DNA from: Marinobacter caseinilyticus | GTDB taxonomy: Bacteria; Pseudomonadota; Gammaproteobacteria; Pseudomonadales; Oleiphilaceae | Length of the DNA: 64,000 bases | Assembly: GCF_011074955.1 (NCBI RefSeq) | Contig: NZ_WUQJ01000031.1 | Coordinates: 230,202-294,201 of the forward strand | Direction: 5' to 3' | Shown: piece after piece, positions 1-8,854 of the stretch | Layout of the letters: each line of letters opens with the position of its first letter | Numbering within the stretch: the stretch's first letter is position 1 | Program-made: the position numbers and the translations under genes | Notes under the pieces: generated by a model | Told to the model about the DNA's origin: nothing | The model's database searches: none | What the model saw: the letters and a program-made list of their open reading frames with translations, nothing else

Positions 1-279
1 GCCCGCAAGGTTCGCCAGACCGCGGGCGATGAGGCACTGAATTACGCAGAAGACGAGCGCGCGGGACCGCTGGAAACCTCGATGCAGATGGACGGCGCTG
101 CCGCCCTGACCGGTTGCCTGGATGAACTGAGTCCGGTGCAGCGCGACAGCATCTTGTTGTCCTATTACCGTGGGCTGACGCATGAAGAGCTGTCTACAAC
201 CTTGAGTACCCCTATCGGCACGGTCAAGAGCTGGGTTCGTCGGGGGTTGCAGGCCTTGAAGAGGTGTCTTGAGCGATGA
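1..279 (+). CDS. ECF-type RNA polymerase sigma factor (5' end outside window)
   Basis: The frame is open from base 1 and gives 92 residues, so the start lies outside the window. The last ~55 residues read as sigma-70 region 4, the helix-turn-helix that contacts the -35 box: 'LSPVQRDSILLSYYRGLTHE' followed by 'GTVKSWVRRGL'. Region 2 is not visible. The stop overlaps the ATG of the next gene (ATGA at 276-279), the usual layout of a sigma factor translationally coupled to its membrane anti-sigma factor. Group IV (ECF) membership is inferred from that partner and from the short region 4. The signal sensed cannot be told. Confidence 0.88.
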   Translation, partial: ARKVRQTAGDEALNYAEDERAGPLETSMQMDGAAALTGCLDELSPVQRDSILLSYYRGLTHEELSTTLSTPIGTVKSWVRRGLQALKRCLER

Positions 280-980
280 AAAAAACACCTGAGCGTATTG
301 AGAGTTTGTCCGCCGAGTATGTGCTTGGTTCACTCAAGGGACCTGCCCGACGACGGTTTGAACGCTGGATGATGGAATCCTACCGCGTGCGGCAAGAGGT
401 CTGGTTCTGGGAGGAGAAACTGAGCGGATTGTCCGGCGTGGTGCCGCCCCAACAACCACCGGCCAGCATCTGGTCGGCGATTGAACAGCGGTTATGGCCC
501 GAGTCGAATGTGGTGCAAATGCCAAGCCGCACATCACGGCCTGGTTGGCTGTGGCCAAGCTGGGGCCTGGTCGCCACGGCAGCGGCGTTGGTGATGGCGG
601 TGTTGTTGGTGCAGCAGCCCACGGCTGAGCGCTTCCCGATGCTGTCCGGCGCCATTGTGCAGCAGGATTCGACCGACCCCCTGTGGCTGGTCAGTGAGTC
701 CGGTCAGGAAAACCGTTTGCGCCTGAGGCCGGTTGGCGCGGCCGCAGCGGCACCGGACAAAGACTACGAGCTGTGGATTGTGCCGGAACAGGGTCAGCCT
801 TTGTCGCTGGGCGTGATACCGGTGGGTGACAACACCTTCCAGATTGAGCTCAGTGACGAGGTTCGCGCGGCGCTCGATAAAAGCCGGACACTGGCGATCA
901 GTCTGGAGCCGCAAGGCGGGTCAACCACGGGTGCTCCAACCGGACCTATCCTGCACGTTACCAAGCTGTATGAGCTCTAA
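276..980 (+). CDS. Anti-sigma factor, RskA C-terminal type
   Basis: This 234-residue protein should hold the preceding sigma factor at the inner membrane. Residues 1-75 form a cytoplasmic helical part ('SAEYVLGSLKGPARRRFERW' is the usual start of an anti-sigma domain). One membrane segment lies at about 96-112. The periplasmic remainder resembles the RskA/anti-sigma-K C-terminal domain ('KDYELWIVPEQGQPLSLGVI'). No zinc-binding HxxxCxxC motif is seen, so it is not a ZAS-type factor. The start is fixed by the ATGA overlap with the sigma gene. Release probably follows proteolysis of the periplasmic part, as known for the family. Confidence 0.88.
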   Translation: MKKTPERIESLSAEYVLGSLKGPARRRFERWMMESYRVRQEVWFWEEKLSGLSGVVPPQQPPASIWSAIEQRLWPESNVVQMPSRTSRPGWLWPSWGLVATAAALVMAVLLVQQPTAERFPMLSGAIVQQDSTDPLWLVSESGQENRLRLRPVGAAAAAPDKDYELWIVPEQGQPLSLGVIPVGDNTFQIELSDEVRAALDKSRTLAISLEPQGGSTTGAPTGPILHVTKLYEL

Positions 981-1013
981 AGTCCTGTCGGGCTGAGGCC
1001 TTGACCCATGGAG

Positions 1014-1045
1014 CCGCCAGGCACCCGGAAAGCCGGGTCTGGCGG
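1014..1045 (+). terminator. Hairpin after the anti-sigma gene
   Basis: Two stacked inverted-repeat segments (CCGCCAG with CTGGCGG, and ACCCGG with CCGGGT) close on an AAAG loop 34 bases after the anti-sigma stop. There is no clear T-run, so termination is possible but not certain. Confidence 0.45.
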
Positions 1046-1059
1046 TAAAGGGTAGCGGT

Positions 1060-1094
1060 AAAAAGGGTGGCGGCGTGGGCTCGCGCCGCCACCC
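1060..1094 (-). terminator. Rho-independent terminator of the HDOD gene
   Basis: A perfect 11-bp stem (GGGTGGCGGCG with CGCCGCCACCC, 8-base loop) is followed on the minus strand by five T residues (the A-run at 1060-1064). It lies 58 bases after the minus-strand stop at 1152. Confidence 0.8.
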
Positions 1095-1151
1095 TGGCGG
1101 CAGGCTCGAGTCAACCCATCCGCTTCACGCCTGCCCGTCGGGCACCGTTGG

Positions 1152-2531
1152 TCAGTGACTGAGCAAGGTCAGGCAGAGCTGGGCGTGTTGCACAAAATGG
1201 CTGAAGGCCGTGAGCTGATCCTGATCGGGCACGGCGTTCACATCGGCGTTGTCAGCGTAAAACATCCCCACCAATCGACCCTTCGCCCACAGCGGTCCCG
1301 TCAATGCCGGCACCTGGCAGATCCAGGGGTCAAATTCTGGCGTCTCGCTGAGTTTGTCGGGCCGATAGATCGCACAGGCTTTGTGAGGCAGCAAACAGCC
1401 CAGTGTGCCCGTACCGTCACGCTGCAGGACAAATTGCTCACGCCAGGGCTCGGTGCCGGGCCCGGTGACTTTCTTGGGCACCAGTTGGGCACCTGTCCGG
1501 TCCACCATCAACAGGGCCACACGCTGCATGCCGACCGCCCGCTGAATACCGTCGACCACGAGCTGGCAGACCTCATTGATGTCGGGTTTGTCGGTCAGGG
1601 AGTGGGTCAACTGTCGCAGGATCTCCAGTTGCAACACCGGGTCGGTTTTGGGAGCAACGGGGATGTCTTCAATGGTCCGGTTGCCTGGCATCAGCTTGGT
1701 CACCTGGGGAATGCCCAGCGAGATGGCAATTTTGGAGGCCTCGTCAGCATTGATCCGGACCTGATCCCGGACGGTCGCGGGCGACTCGCCAATTTCTCCA
1801 GCCAGGGCTTCCAGAACCCGGTCCATTTCCGCACCACGCCAGCCTTTTTCGGATAGCCGCGCCATTTCGACCGAGTGGCGCACCAGGCTGGCGGCCTTGG
1901 AGTTAGGCTGGCCAGCAGCTACCACGTCTTTGATGAACGGGCCCAGTGACCAGGCCTCAACCAGGCCACGGGTAATCTCGGTGAACGTCGTGTCGAGCAC
2001 CGTCTTCTGGGCATCGATGATGGCTTCGCCTTTTAACAGCAACGCTTCCAGTTCCCTGGCCTGATCCGTCTCGCAGGACCAGAAGGCAAGCTCGCCGATG
2101 TTCATCAGCAGGGCACCGATAAAGACCTCCTCCAGGGCTTGCTCATTGCGTTTGGGGAGCAAGCAGCGGGCCTGAACGGCGGCGTGAAGCGCCCGGGCCA
2201 GACATTTGAGCAGATGCGGGCTTTCACTGCGGGCCAGCAGGGAGTCCACAATCAGGGACGAAATGGTCATCGATTTGACGGCATCAAAGCCGATCAAAGT
2301 GATGGCCCGGCTGACGGTACCGACCTGGGCCCGCGTCTGGTTGTAGAACACGGTATTGGACAGCCGAAGCACCTGGGAGGTGAGCTGGGCGTCGTTGAGG
2401 ATGACACCGGCCAGTTGGTTGACCGTGCTGTTGTTACTGTCGGTCAGTTCGTTGATACGGCGTAACGTGTTGGCCAGAACCGGCAATTCCACCTTGCTCA
2501 GGTAAGTGACCCAGGCGCGGGTCGACGTCAT
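1152..2531 (-). CDS. HDOD-domain signalling protein with C-terminal GAF domain
   Basis: The protein has about 459 residues. The N-terminal half reads as an HDOD domain: '[17 protein letters not shown]', then '[16 protein letters not shown]' and '[21 protein letters not shown]'. HDOD proteins are HD-fold proteins without phosphodiesterase residues that act as regulatory scaffolds. The last ~140 residues ('[10 protein letters not shown]...[21 protein letters not shown]') look like a GAF sensor domain. The reading frame can be extended to a TTG at 2564. I prefer the ATG at 2531, although neither start has a good ribosome binding site. It is transcribed alone, away from metN. Ligand and target are unknown. 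Confidence 0.83.
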   Translation of the reverse strand: MTSTRAWVTYLSKVELPVLANTLRRINELTDSNNSTVNQLAGVILNDAQLTSQVLRLSNTVFYNQTRAQVGTVSRAITLIGFDAVKSMTISSLIVDSLLARSESPHLLKCLARALHAAVQARCLLPKRNEQALEEVFIGALLMNIGELAFWSCETDQARELEALLLKGEAIIDAQKTVLDTTFTEITRGLVEAWSLGPFIKDVVAAGQPNSKAASLVRHSVEMARLSEKGWRGAEMDRVLEALAGEIGESPATVRDQVRINADEASKIAISLGIPQVTKLMPGNRTIEDIPVAPKTDPVLQLEILRQLTHSLTDKPDINEVCQLVVDGIQRAVGMQRVALLMVDRTGAQLVPKKVTGPGTEPWREQFVLQRDGTGTLGCLLPHKACAIYRPDKLSETPEFDPWICQVPALTGPLWAKGRLVGMFYADNADVNAVPDQDQLTAFSHFVQHAQLCLTLLSH

Positions 2532-2727
2532 TCGTGCGGGCGGTGTTTCAGTTGGGGTGGCCAAGTGGTTCGAAAGCCTCTGTTTGTTGGGGTCCGGGTG
2601 TCATGACTGGTGGCAATGTTCTCAGTTTAGCGTATCTGTTTGCCTGTGTGACTTCCAACACCCTGTCTATTCATTATTCGCTGTTTCATTTTGTACCGAC
2701 ACATTCGGGTTCAGGCTGCGATTACGC

Positions 2728-2733
2728 TATACT
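2728..2733 (+). promoter_or_regulatory. Candidate -10 box of the metNIQ promoter
   Basis: TATACT lies 37 bases before the metN GTG in an otherwise non-coding gap. The matching -35 region is poor, so the call rests on the -10 hexamer and its position. No clear MetJ box (repeats of AGACGTCT) was seen. Confidence 0.35.
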
Positions 2734-2769
2734 GGCGCGCTTCTGACGCTGCACTCACAAGGCTGCTCC

Positions 2770-3777
2770 GTGATCGAATTTGACCAGATCCAGAAATCTT
2801 TTCAGGTTGGCGGGCGGGCGATCCCCGCATTGCACCCAACCAGCATGACCATCGAGACCGGCGAGGTGTTTGGCATCGTAGGTCACTCCGGTGCCGGCAA
2901 ATCGACGCTGGTGCGACTGATCAACCTGCTCGAACGCCCTTCAGGCGGTCGCATCCTGATTGATGGGGAAGATGTGACCGGTTATGACGCCGGTGAACTT
3001 CGGGCCTTTCGTCGCAAAGTCGGCATGATTTTCCAGCATTTCAATCTGTTGTCGTCGAAAACCGTGACCGACAACATTGCGTTTCCGATGAAATTGGCGG
3101 GCATCTACTCCGCGGCCGAGATCCACGCCCGGGTCGAAGAGCTGTTGGCACGGGTGGGTCTGACCGACCATGCCCGCAAGTACCCTTCGCAACTGTCCGG
3201 CGGCCAAAAACAACGTGTGGGCATTGCCCGCGCGCTGGCGTGTCGCCCGACCATTTTGCTCTGTGACGAAGCCACCAGTGCGCTTGATCCGCAAACCACC
3301 CAATCCGTGCTGCGCTTGCTGGGCGATATCAACCGTGAACTGGGTCTGACCATTGTCTTGATCACCCATGAAATGGACGTGGTGCGGCGGGTCTGTGACC
3401 GCGTGGCAGTGATGGATGCCGGTGAAGTGGTCGAAATGGGCTCGGTGACGGACGTGTTCCTGCACCCCAAACACCCCACTACCCGGGATTTTGTGTTTGA
3501 AAGCGAGCACATCGATCAGAAAGAAATGCAACAGGATCTGGGACGTGCTCAGGGTCGTATCCTGCGCCTGACTTTCCGTGGCGAATCCACTTACAAACCC
3601 TTGTTGGGCAGGGTTGCTCGTGAATCCGGCGTCGACTTCAGTATCCTGTCGGGTCGTATCGACCATATCAAGGAAACCCCTTACGGCCAGCTCACGCTGT
3701 CGCTGATTGGCGGTGACCTGGACCTGGCGATGACGGCACTGGAAACGGCGGATGTTCACGTGGAGGTGGTGCGCTGA
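2770..3777 (+). CDS. metN: Methionine ABC importer, ATP-binding protein MetN
   Basis: MetN is the ATPase of the MetNIQ importer for methionine. The 335-residue protein has Walker A 'GHSGAGKS' at 38-45, the ABC signature 'LSGGQ' at 142-146, Walker B 'ILLCDE' at 162-167 and a ~80-residue C-terminal regulatory NIL domain, which in the family binds methionine and inhibits transport. The frame is open far upstream, but homology begins at the GTG at 2770, preceded by AAGG at a suitable distance, and the length matches the family (~340). The stop overlaps the metI ATG by one base, so the genes are coupled. Confidence 0.96.
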   Translation: MIEFDQIQKSFQVGGRAIPALHPTSMTIETGEVFGIVGHSGAGKSTLVRLINLLERPSGGRILIDGEDVTGYDAGELRAFRRKVGMIFQHFNLLSSKTVTDNIAFPMKLAGIYSAAEIHARVEELLARVGLTDHARKYPSQLSGGQKQRVGIARALACRPTILLCDEATSALDPQTTQSVLRLLGDINRELGLTIVLITHEMDVVRRVCDRVAVMDAGEVVEMGSVTDVFLHPKHPTTRDFVFESEHIDQKEMQQDLGRAQGRILRLTFRGESTYKPLLGRVARESGVDFSILSGRIDHIKETPYGQLTLSLIGGDLDLAMTALETADVHVEVVR

Positions 3778-4442
3778 TGGAAGACCTACTGACCAACGTC
3801 GACTGGACTGAAATTGGCTGGGCCAGCTGGGACACCCTTGTCATGGTCGGCCTGTCGCTGTTATTCAGCGTGCTGATCGGTCTGCCGATAGGCGTACTGT
3901 TGTTTTTGACCGGCAAACGCCAGTTGCTTGAGCAGCCGATGGCCTACGCGGTGCTGTCGTTCGTCGTCAATATCCTGCGTTCGGTACCGTTCATCATCTT
4001 GCTGATCGTGATGATCCCCGTCACCGTGATGATCATCGGCACCTCGCTGGGGGTGGCAGGCGCGATTCCGCCGCTGGTTGCGGGCGGTGCGCCATTCTTT
4101 GCCCGTCTGGTGGAAACCGCCCTGCGAGAAGTAGACCGGGGCATCATTGAAGCCACCCAGGCAATGGGTGCCAGTGTCCGCCAGATCATCACGGGTGCGC
4201 TGCTACCAGAAGCGCTGCCGGGCATCATTGCCGGCATTACAGTCACTGCAATCACCCTGGTGTCTTATGCGGCCATGTCCGGGGTGGTGGGCGGTGGCGG
4301 CCTCGGTGACCTGGCCATACGGTTCGGTTATCAACGATTCCAGACCGACGTCATGGTCATTACAGTGGCACTCTTGGTTATTTTTGTTCAGTTATTGCAG
4401 ATGGCGGGTGACCGCCTGGTGCTTTATTTCAGCCGGCGTTGA
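3777..4442 (+). CDS. metI: Methionine ABC importer, permease MetI
   Basis: A 221-residue inner-membrane permease with five predicted membrane helices and the binding-protein-dependent transport motif near 'EATQAMGASVRQIITGALLPEALPG' (EAA loop, contacts MetN). Length is standard for MetI (217-221). The start overlaps the metN stop as TGATG. It lies between the ATPase and the binding protein genes in the usual metNIQ order. Confidence 0.96.
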   Translation: MEDLLTNVDWTEIGWASWDTLVMVGLSLLFSVLIGLPIGVLLFLTGKRQLLEQPMAYAVLSFVVNILRSVPFIILLIVMIPVTVMIIGTSLGVAGAIPPLVAGGAPFFARLVETALREVDRGIIEATQAMGASVRQIITGALLPEALPGIIAGITVTAITLVSYAAMSGVVGGGGLGDLAIRFGYQRFQTDVMVITVALLVIFVQLLQMAGDRLVLYFSRR

Positions 4443-4479
4443 ACGTCTTGGCCAATTCGATCACAGACTTGAGGTGTTT

Positions 4480-5259
4480 ATGAAGATAACGAAAATACTG
4501 GTTGCGTTGGCAGCCTTCACCGCGTTTTCAGCGCAGGCGGCGGACAAACTCAGCATTGCGGCCACCGCTGTTCCGCACGCGGAAATTCTGAAATTTATCA
4601 AACCGGCGCTGGCCGAGAACGGCGTCGATTTGAAGATTAAGGTCTTTACCGACTACGTCCAGCCCAATGTCCAGGTCAGCCAGTCCCAGATGGATGCTAA
4701 CTTCTTTCAGCACCAGCCCTACCTGACCGAGTTCAATGCTGGCCGTGGCACCAGCCTGGTGAGCGTCGTGGGCGTGCACGTCGAACCCTTTGGCGCATAC
4801 TCCAGCAAGATTCAGTCGCTGGATGAGCTCGAAGACGGCGCCAAAGTGGCGATCCCCAACGATCCGACCAACGGCGGTCGTGCCCTGTTGCTGCTGCAAA
4901 AAGCCGGCTTGATCACACTGAAAGACAGCAGCAAGATCACCGCCACGCCGCGCGATATTGCTGAAAACCCCAAGAGTATTGAATTCTTTGAACTGGAAGC
5001 GGCCACCCTGCCGCGAGTGCTGGATCAGGTTGCGGTGGCGCTGATCAACACCAATTACGCGCTGGAAGCGGGTCTGAACCCTACCAAGGATGCGCTGATC
5101 ATCGAAGGGCCGGATTCACCTTACGTGAACATTCTGGTGGCCCGAGAGGACAACAAAGACTCAGCGGCGATGAAGAAGCTGGCCGAGGCGCTGACCTCCG
5201 AGGACGTCAAGACGTTCATCCAGACGCAGTACAAGGGCGCGGTCGTACCGGCCTTTTAA
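4480..5259 (+). CDS. metQ: Methionine-binding periplasmic protein MetQ
   Basis: The binding protein of MetNIQ, 259 residues, NlpA/MetQ family ('HAEILKFIKPALAENGVDLK', 'DYVQPNVQVSQSQMDANFFQ', 'VAIPNDPTNGGRALLLLQKA'). The frame runs further upstream, but the ATG at 4480 follows GAGG and starts a clean signal peptide with cleavage expected after residue 20 (FSAQA/ADK). Escherichia coli MetQ is a lipoprotein. Here no lipobox cysteine is present, so the protein is probably soluble in the periplasm. A strong terminator follows. Confidence 0.95.
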   Translation: MKITKILVALAAFTAFSAQAADKLSIAATAVPHAEILKFIKPALAENGVDLKIKVFTDYVQPNVQVSQSQMDANFFQHQPYLTEFNAGRGTSLVSVVGVHVEPFGAYSSKIQSLDELEDGAKVAIPNDPTNGGRALLLLQKAGLITLKDSSKITATPRDIAENPKSIEFFELEAATLPRVLDQVAVALINTNYALEAGLNPTKDALIIEGPDSPYVNILVAREDNKDSAAMKKLAEALTSEDVKTFIQTQYKGAVVPAF

Positions 5260-5286
5260 TCCGGGCGAGAGTGTCAGGGATACGTG

Positions 5287-5319
5287 AAAAAACCGGCCAC
5301 CTAGGGCCGGTTTTTTTTT
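5287..5319 (+). terminator. Rho-independent terminator of metNIQ
   Basis: A-rich 5' flank, stem ACCGGCC/GGCCGGT extended by A-T pairs, six-base loop, then a run of nine T. It is 28 bases after the metQ stop. Confidence 0.93.
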
Positions 5320-5329
5320 GGCAAAAGAA

Positions 5330-5453
5330 AAAGTGAACCGTTAACACGATTCGAACGTTAATGCTGTGTAGGGCTTGGTACAGGCCGTCCGATCAATGTC
5401 ATCGAATCCCTTGTTTATGGCGCCCACGCACGTGTTCGTGGGTCGCCTTTTTT
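5330..5453 (+). ncRNA. Possible small RNA ending in an independent terminator
   Basis: Between the metQ terminator and the end of the convergent peroxiredoxin gene lie about 100 non-coding bases. They contain a small hairpin (GGCTTG-GTA-CAGGCC, 5372-5386) and end in a second plus-strand terminator (5419-5453) that no plus-strand gene needs. A short transcript would explain it. No convincing promoter was found and no known RNA family was recognised. Confidence 0.28.
5419..5453 (+). terminator. Second plus-strand Rho-independent terminator
   Basis: Stem GGCG-CCCACG with CGTGGG-T-CGCC around an 8-base loop, followed by six T (5448-5453). The T-run touches the last bases of the minus-strand peroxiredoxin gene. 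It could be a fail-safe for metNIQ or the end of a small RNA. Confidence 0.75.
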
Positions 5454-6105
5454 ATTCGCCGCCCCAATTGACTTTCGGGTCTGGGGTCATGCGCAGGTAA
5501 GGTTTGACAGCCTTGTAGCCCTTCGGAAAGCGCTGTTTGATTTCGTCCTCATCCTGCAACGAAGGCACGATCACCACGTCATCACCCCGCTCCCAATTGC
5601 CCGGCGTGGCCACTTTGTGATCTTCCGTCAGCTGCAAAGAATCCACCACCCGCAGAATCTCATTGAAGTTGCGACCGGTGCTGGCCGGGTAGGTAATCAT
5701 CAGGCGCACTTTTTTGTTCGGGTCAATAACGAACAGCGAGCGCACCGTCAGGCTGTCATCGGCATTGGGATGAATCATATCGTAGAGTTCAGACACGGTA
5801 CGGTCATGATCGGCGATGATCGGGAAATTCACCGTGCAGCCCTGAGTTTCGTTGATATCATTGATCCATTCTTTATGCGACGCCACGCCATCCACGCTCA
5901 GGGCAATGACTTTGACATTGCGCTTGGCGAATTCATCCTTCAGCTTCGCGGTCAGACCAAGCTCAGTGGTGCACACGGGGGTAAAATCTGCCGGATGCGA
6001 AAACAGGATGCCCCAGCTATTGCCCAGCCACTCATGGAAATGGATACGGCCTTCACTGGAATCCTGTTCGAAATCCGGTGCGGTATCACCTAAACGTAAG
6101 CTCAT
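5452..6105 (-). CDS. Peroxiredoxin, 1-Cys (Prx6) family
   Basis: A thiol peroxidase that reduces peroxides in the cytoplasm. The 217-residue protein has the active-site motif 'PADFTPVCTTE' with the peroxidatic cysteine at residue 45, and the long Prx6-type C-terminal extension ('GNWERGDDVVIVPSLQDEDE', '..MTPDPKVNWGGE'). A further Cys near residue 89 is not at the 2-Cys resolving position, so the 1-Cys mechanism is most likely. The start has an excellent AGGAGG seven bases ahead. It is monocistronic and divergent from the hydrolase gene. Confidence 0.93.
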   Translation of the reverse strand: MSLRLGDTAPDFEQDSSEGRIHFHEWLGNSWGILFSHPADFTPVCTTELGLTAKLKDEFAKRNVKVIALSVDGVASHKEWINDINETQGCTVNFPIIADHDRTVSELYDMIHPNADDSLTVRSLFVIDPNKKVRLMITYPASTGRNFNEILRVVDSLQLTEDHKVATPGNWERGDDVVIVPSLQDEDEIKQRFPKGYKAVKPYLRMTPDPKVNWGGE

Positions 6106-6419
6106 AGTTTCTCCTCCTGGATGGTAAGCCGGCCATTGTGGCCGGTAACTGTTAACACAACGGTGTCATCGCTACCTTTATAATGGATAGTGACTCGGGA
6201 ACGGAAAACCAAGGTCTGTGGCCATTTATTCTCCCTGCCCGAGATCTGTGGCACCCCGGTGGTGGGCCAAGTCATGGAGTGAGTCTAGTCGTTTAAGTCA
6301 GCCTGACAATCGGGAATTATCGGATGGTGGCGCTCAAAGGTGGATTCCTGGACGGCAGGGGATGGGAAACGTTGGCAAATCCGTTAAGCTGATGGTCTAT
6401 CAAACAGATGTGGCGAGCA
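6106..6419. other. Intergenic region between divergent genes, candidate promoter only
   Basis: No gene is supported here. A TATAAT sits at 6179-6184, readable as TATAAA on the minus strand (6177-6182), and could serve the peroxiredoxin gene. The -35 matches are weak. A small frame at 6218-6445 has no recognisable content. Confidence 0.4.
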
Positions 6420-7331
6420 ATGACAACCGTAACTCAGGCAACTGAACAACACCGTATTGAGGCCAACGGCCTGTCGTTCTGCGTGGAAACGCGCGGTGAT
6501 CCGGCCGGTCAGCCGGTTATTTTTGTGATGGGCCTGGCCGCACAGATGACCCTCTGGCCGGAGCCGTTATTGGATGCCTACGTCGAGGCCGGCTATCGGG
6601 TGATTCGCTTTGATAATCGCGATATCGGGTTGTCGACGCACCTGAACCACCGGTTAAAAGGCCATCCGGTGGGGGTCATGATGCGTCACCGGCTGGGCCT
6701 TGAGGTCGACGCACCCTATACGCTGCGGGATATGGCGCAGGACGTGGTGGCATTAATGGATGCGATGGCTTTACCGAGTGCGCATCTGGTGGGCGTTTCC
6801 ATGGGGGGTATGATCAGCCAATTGGTGGCCTCCAGCCGGCCTGAGCGGGTGGCGAGCCTGACCCTGATCATGACATCCACCAACAGCCCCAAGTTGCCGA
6901 TGCCGCAACCCAGGTTGATCTGGAAGCTGGCCGGCGTTGGAGCCAGGGGGCACGACGAAGGCGCCGTGGTTGAGCGCTCGCTGGCGTTCTGGAAGGCCAT
7001 TCAGAGCCCCGGATTCCCGCCACGGGAAGAAGAGGTTCGCGCCCGAATCATTCGGGACTACCGGCGCAGTTACCACCCGGCCGGTATTCTGCGCCAGACC
7101 CGGGCAATCCTGGCGACCGGCAGTCTGGCGTCCACCACGCGTCGGATTCGGGTGCCGACACTGATCGTCCACGGTAAATCGGACCCGCTGGTCCGCCCCG
7201 TTGCGGCCGAGCAGCTCAAATACCTGGTACCCCATGCCCGGCTCGAGCTGATCGATGGCATGGGGCATGATCTTCCGGAACCCATGCTGAAAACTTTCGC
7301 GGCTATGAGCCTGGAGATGATAGGACGCTGA
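6420..7331 (+). CDS. Alpha/beta-fold hydrolase
   Basis: A serine hydrolase of about 303 residues. The nucleophile elbow is 'GVSMGG', the acid is in 'HGKSDPLV', and the histidine is in 'DGMGHDLPEPM', giving a complete Ser-Asp-His triad. 'FDNRDIGLSTH' after strand 4 is typical of the epoxide hydrolase/carboxylesterase-like branch. The start is uncertain: ATG at 6408 adds four residues, and neither ATG has a strong ribosome binding site. No signal peptide, so it is cytoplasmic. Substrate unknown. Confidence 0.85.
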   Translation: MTTVTQATEQHRIEANGLSFCVETRGDPAGQPVIFVMGLAAQMTLWPEPLLDAYVEAGYRVIRFDNRDIGLSTHLNHRLKGHPVGVMMRHRLGLEVDAPYTLRDMAQDVVALMDAMALPSAHLVGVSMGGMISQLVASSRPERVASLTLIMTSTNSPKLPMPQPRLIWKLAGVGARGHDEGAVVERSLAFWKAIQSPGFPPREEEVRARIIRDYRRSYHPAGILRQTRAILATGSLASTTRRIRVPTLIVHGKSDPLVRPVAAEQLKYLVPHARLELIDGMGHDLPEPMLKTFAAMSLEMIGR

Positions 7332-7339
7332 CGGCCCCG

Positions 7340-7780
7340 CTACCAGCTGCCGGTATTTTCCATGCTGGCCCAGGGCTCACGGGGTTCCAGGGCGTCGCCT
7401 TTTTGCAGCAATTCAATCGAGACATTATCGGGTGATCGAACAAACGCCATGTGGCCATCCCGGGGTGGCCGATTGATAGTGACGCCGCCGGCCTGGAGTT
7501 TCTCGCACAGCGCGTAGAGGTTATCGACCCGATACGCCAAATGGCCAAAATTACGCCCGCCCGTATAGGTTTCAGGAGCCCAGTTATAGGTCAGCTCAAT
7601 CATCGGCGCCCGAAGTTCCAATGCGCGGTCACGATCATCCGGGGCTGCCAGGAACACCAGCGTAAAACGACCTTTGTCGCTGTCCTTGCGGCTGATTTCT
7701 TCCAGCCCCAGCAGATTGCAGTAGAAGTTCAGGGAGGCGTCAAGATCGCTGACACGGACCATGGTGTGCAGGTATTGCAT
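7340..7780 (-). CDS. gloA: Glyoxalase I (lactoylglutathione lyase), VOC family
   Basis: Isomerises the methylglyoxal-glutathione adduct to S-lactoylglutathione. The 146-residue protein is a vicinal-oxygen-chelate fold with the four metal ligands in the expected places: His in '[12 protein letters not shown]', Glu in 'MIELTYNW', His in 'FGHLAYRV', Glu in 'SIELLQ'. 'ELTYNW' is characteristic of GloA. A GTG at 7801 would add seven residues. The ATG at 7780 has TGGAG six bases ahead and matches the family N-terminus. It runs convergent to the hydrolase. Confidence 0.85.
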   Translation of the reverse strand: MQYLHTMVRVSDLDASLNFYCNLLGLEEISRKDSDKGRFTLVFLAAPDDRDRALELRAPMIELTYNWAPETYTGGRNFGHLAYRVDNLYALCEKLQAGGVTINRPPRDGHMAFVRSPDNVSIELLQKGDALEPREPWASMENTGSW

Positions 7781-7807
7781 TGTGGACTCCAGGTTAAGCA
7801 CAAACCA

Positions 7808-8854
7808 TTACAGTAACTGAATAGTCTCAGGTCTGCTCTTGTAGTTGAGGTTGAGCGTGCCGAGCGGGCAACTGAACGCCGGTAGCGCAAATTCCAGTTG
7901 GTCGAGCAATTCCGGGATGCCGACGGTGGCGGGCATGCCGCAAAGACAGGAAAACCGAACGTGGTGGAGGGTAGCGCGGTGGTCCAGGTGGCGGAACAGC
8001 GTAAGAATGCGTTCCATGATGATGCTCAATCGGGTGATCAACTCCTCGCGACCGGATTCGCCGAGGATAATGAGGAACTGACTGCCGGTGACCAGCCCCA
8101 TGGTGTCCTGGAAATCGAGTGCCGACAGTATTCGACCGGCGAGTTCCCGCTGCACATAGTTGACCTCTTCGCTGCTGGGGTTGGCGGCCAGGGTGTAATC
8201 GATGTGAAGCCACGCCAGACTGTGCTCATCCTGCAGCAGCCGGACCCGATGACCGTGTTCTTCCAATATGCGGGTGATGCCGTTCCAGTTCCACAGCCCG
8301 GTCACTTCGTCGAGCAACGTCGGCGTGTCGGTTCCGGGTTTGCGGCCCCCGGATGAGGTGTTCATCGGGCTTTCAAACAGGAACTCACGTTCAACCAGGG
8401 CGGCGAGGTCGGCCAGGACCGAAAAATCAAACTCGTCGCGGCTGTGGGGCTGATGATCCAGAAGGCACAAGGTTCCGATCCGGGAGCGATCACTGGCGTG
8501 GATGGGGATGCCCGCATAAAACCGGATGTAAGGCGCGTCCACGACCAATGGATTGTCGTAGAAGCGCTCATCGGCAAGCGTGTTTTCGACTACAAACACG
8601 CCATCGCTCAAGATGGCGTGGCCGCAAAACGAATAGTCCCGGTGTGTTTCCCGCACGTCCAGCCCGGGATTGGATTTAAACCACTGCCGGTCCTCGTCAA
8701 TTAGGGAAATAGCCGATATGGCAACATTGAAAAACTTCTTGGCCAAGCGGGTAATGCGCTCAAATCGCTCCTCGACTGGTGTGTCCAGAATGCGCATGTT
8801 GGTGAGCGACTTGAGACGTAGAACTTCGTCCTGAGGCAGGTCTGCCGGTTTCAT
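7808..8854 (-). CDS. GAF protein with degenerate GGDEF domain
   Basis: A 348-residue cytoplasmic protein. Residues ~1-165 form a GAF domain of the kind in diguanylate cyclases ('LRLKSLTNMRILDTPVEERF', 'YSFCGHAI', 'YAGIPIH'). Residues ~175-340 follow a GGDEF domain from its entry motif ('LLDEVTGLWNWNG'), but the signature GG(D/E)EF is replaced by 'TGSQF', so catalysis is very unlikely. It may bind nucleotide or act as a regulator. It lies 27 bases upstream of gloA on the same strand and may be cotranscribed. Confidence 0.8.
   Translation of the reverse strand: MKPADLPQDEVLRLKSLTNMRILDTPVEERFERITRLAKKFFNVAISAISLIDEDRQWFKSNPGLDVRETHRDYSFCGHAILSDGVFVVENTLADERFYDNPLVVDAPYIRFYAGIPIHASDRSRIGTLCLLDHQPHSRDEFDFSVLADLAALVEREFLFESPMNTSSGGRKPGTDTPTLLDEVTGLWNWNGITRILEEHGHRVRLLQDEHSLAWLHIDYTLAANPSSEEVNYVQRELAGRILSALDFQDTMGLVTGSQFLIILGESGREELITRLSIIMERILTLFRHLDHRATLHHVRFSCLCGMPATVGIPELLDQLEFALPAFSCPLGTLNLNYKSRPETIQLL

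Noticed and set aside
2506..2769. N-terminal extension of MetN
   Set aside because: The upstream residues have no similarity to MetN and overlap the divergent gene; the family start is the GTG at 2770.
5330..5418. A 'GATTCGAA' stretch considered as a tRNA T-arm or integration site
   Set aside because: No acceptor, D- or anticodon arms can be paired around it, and no integrase is near.
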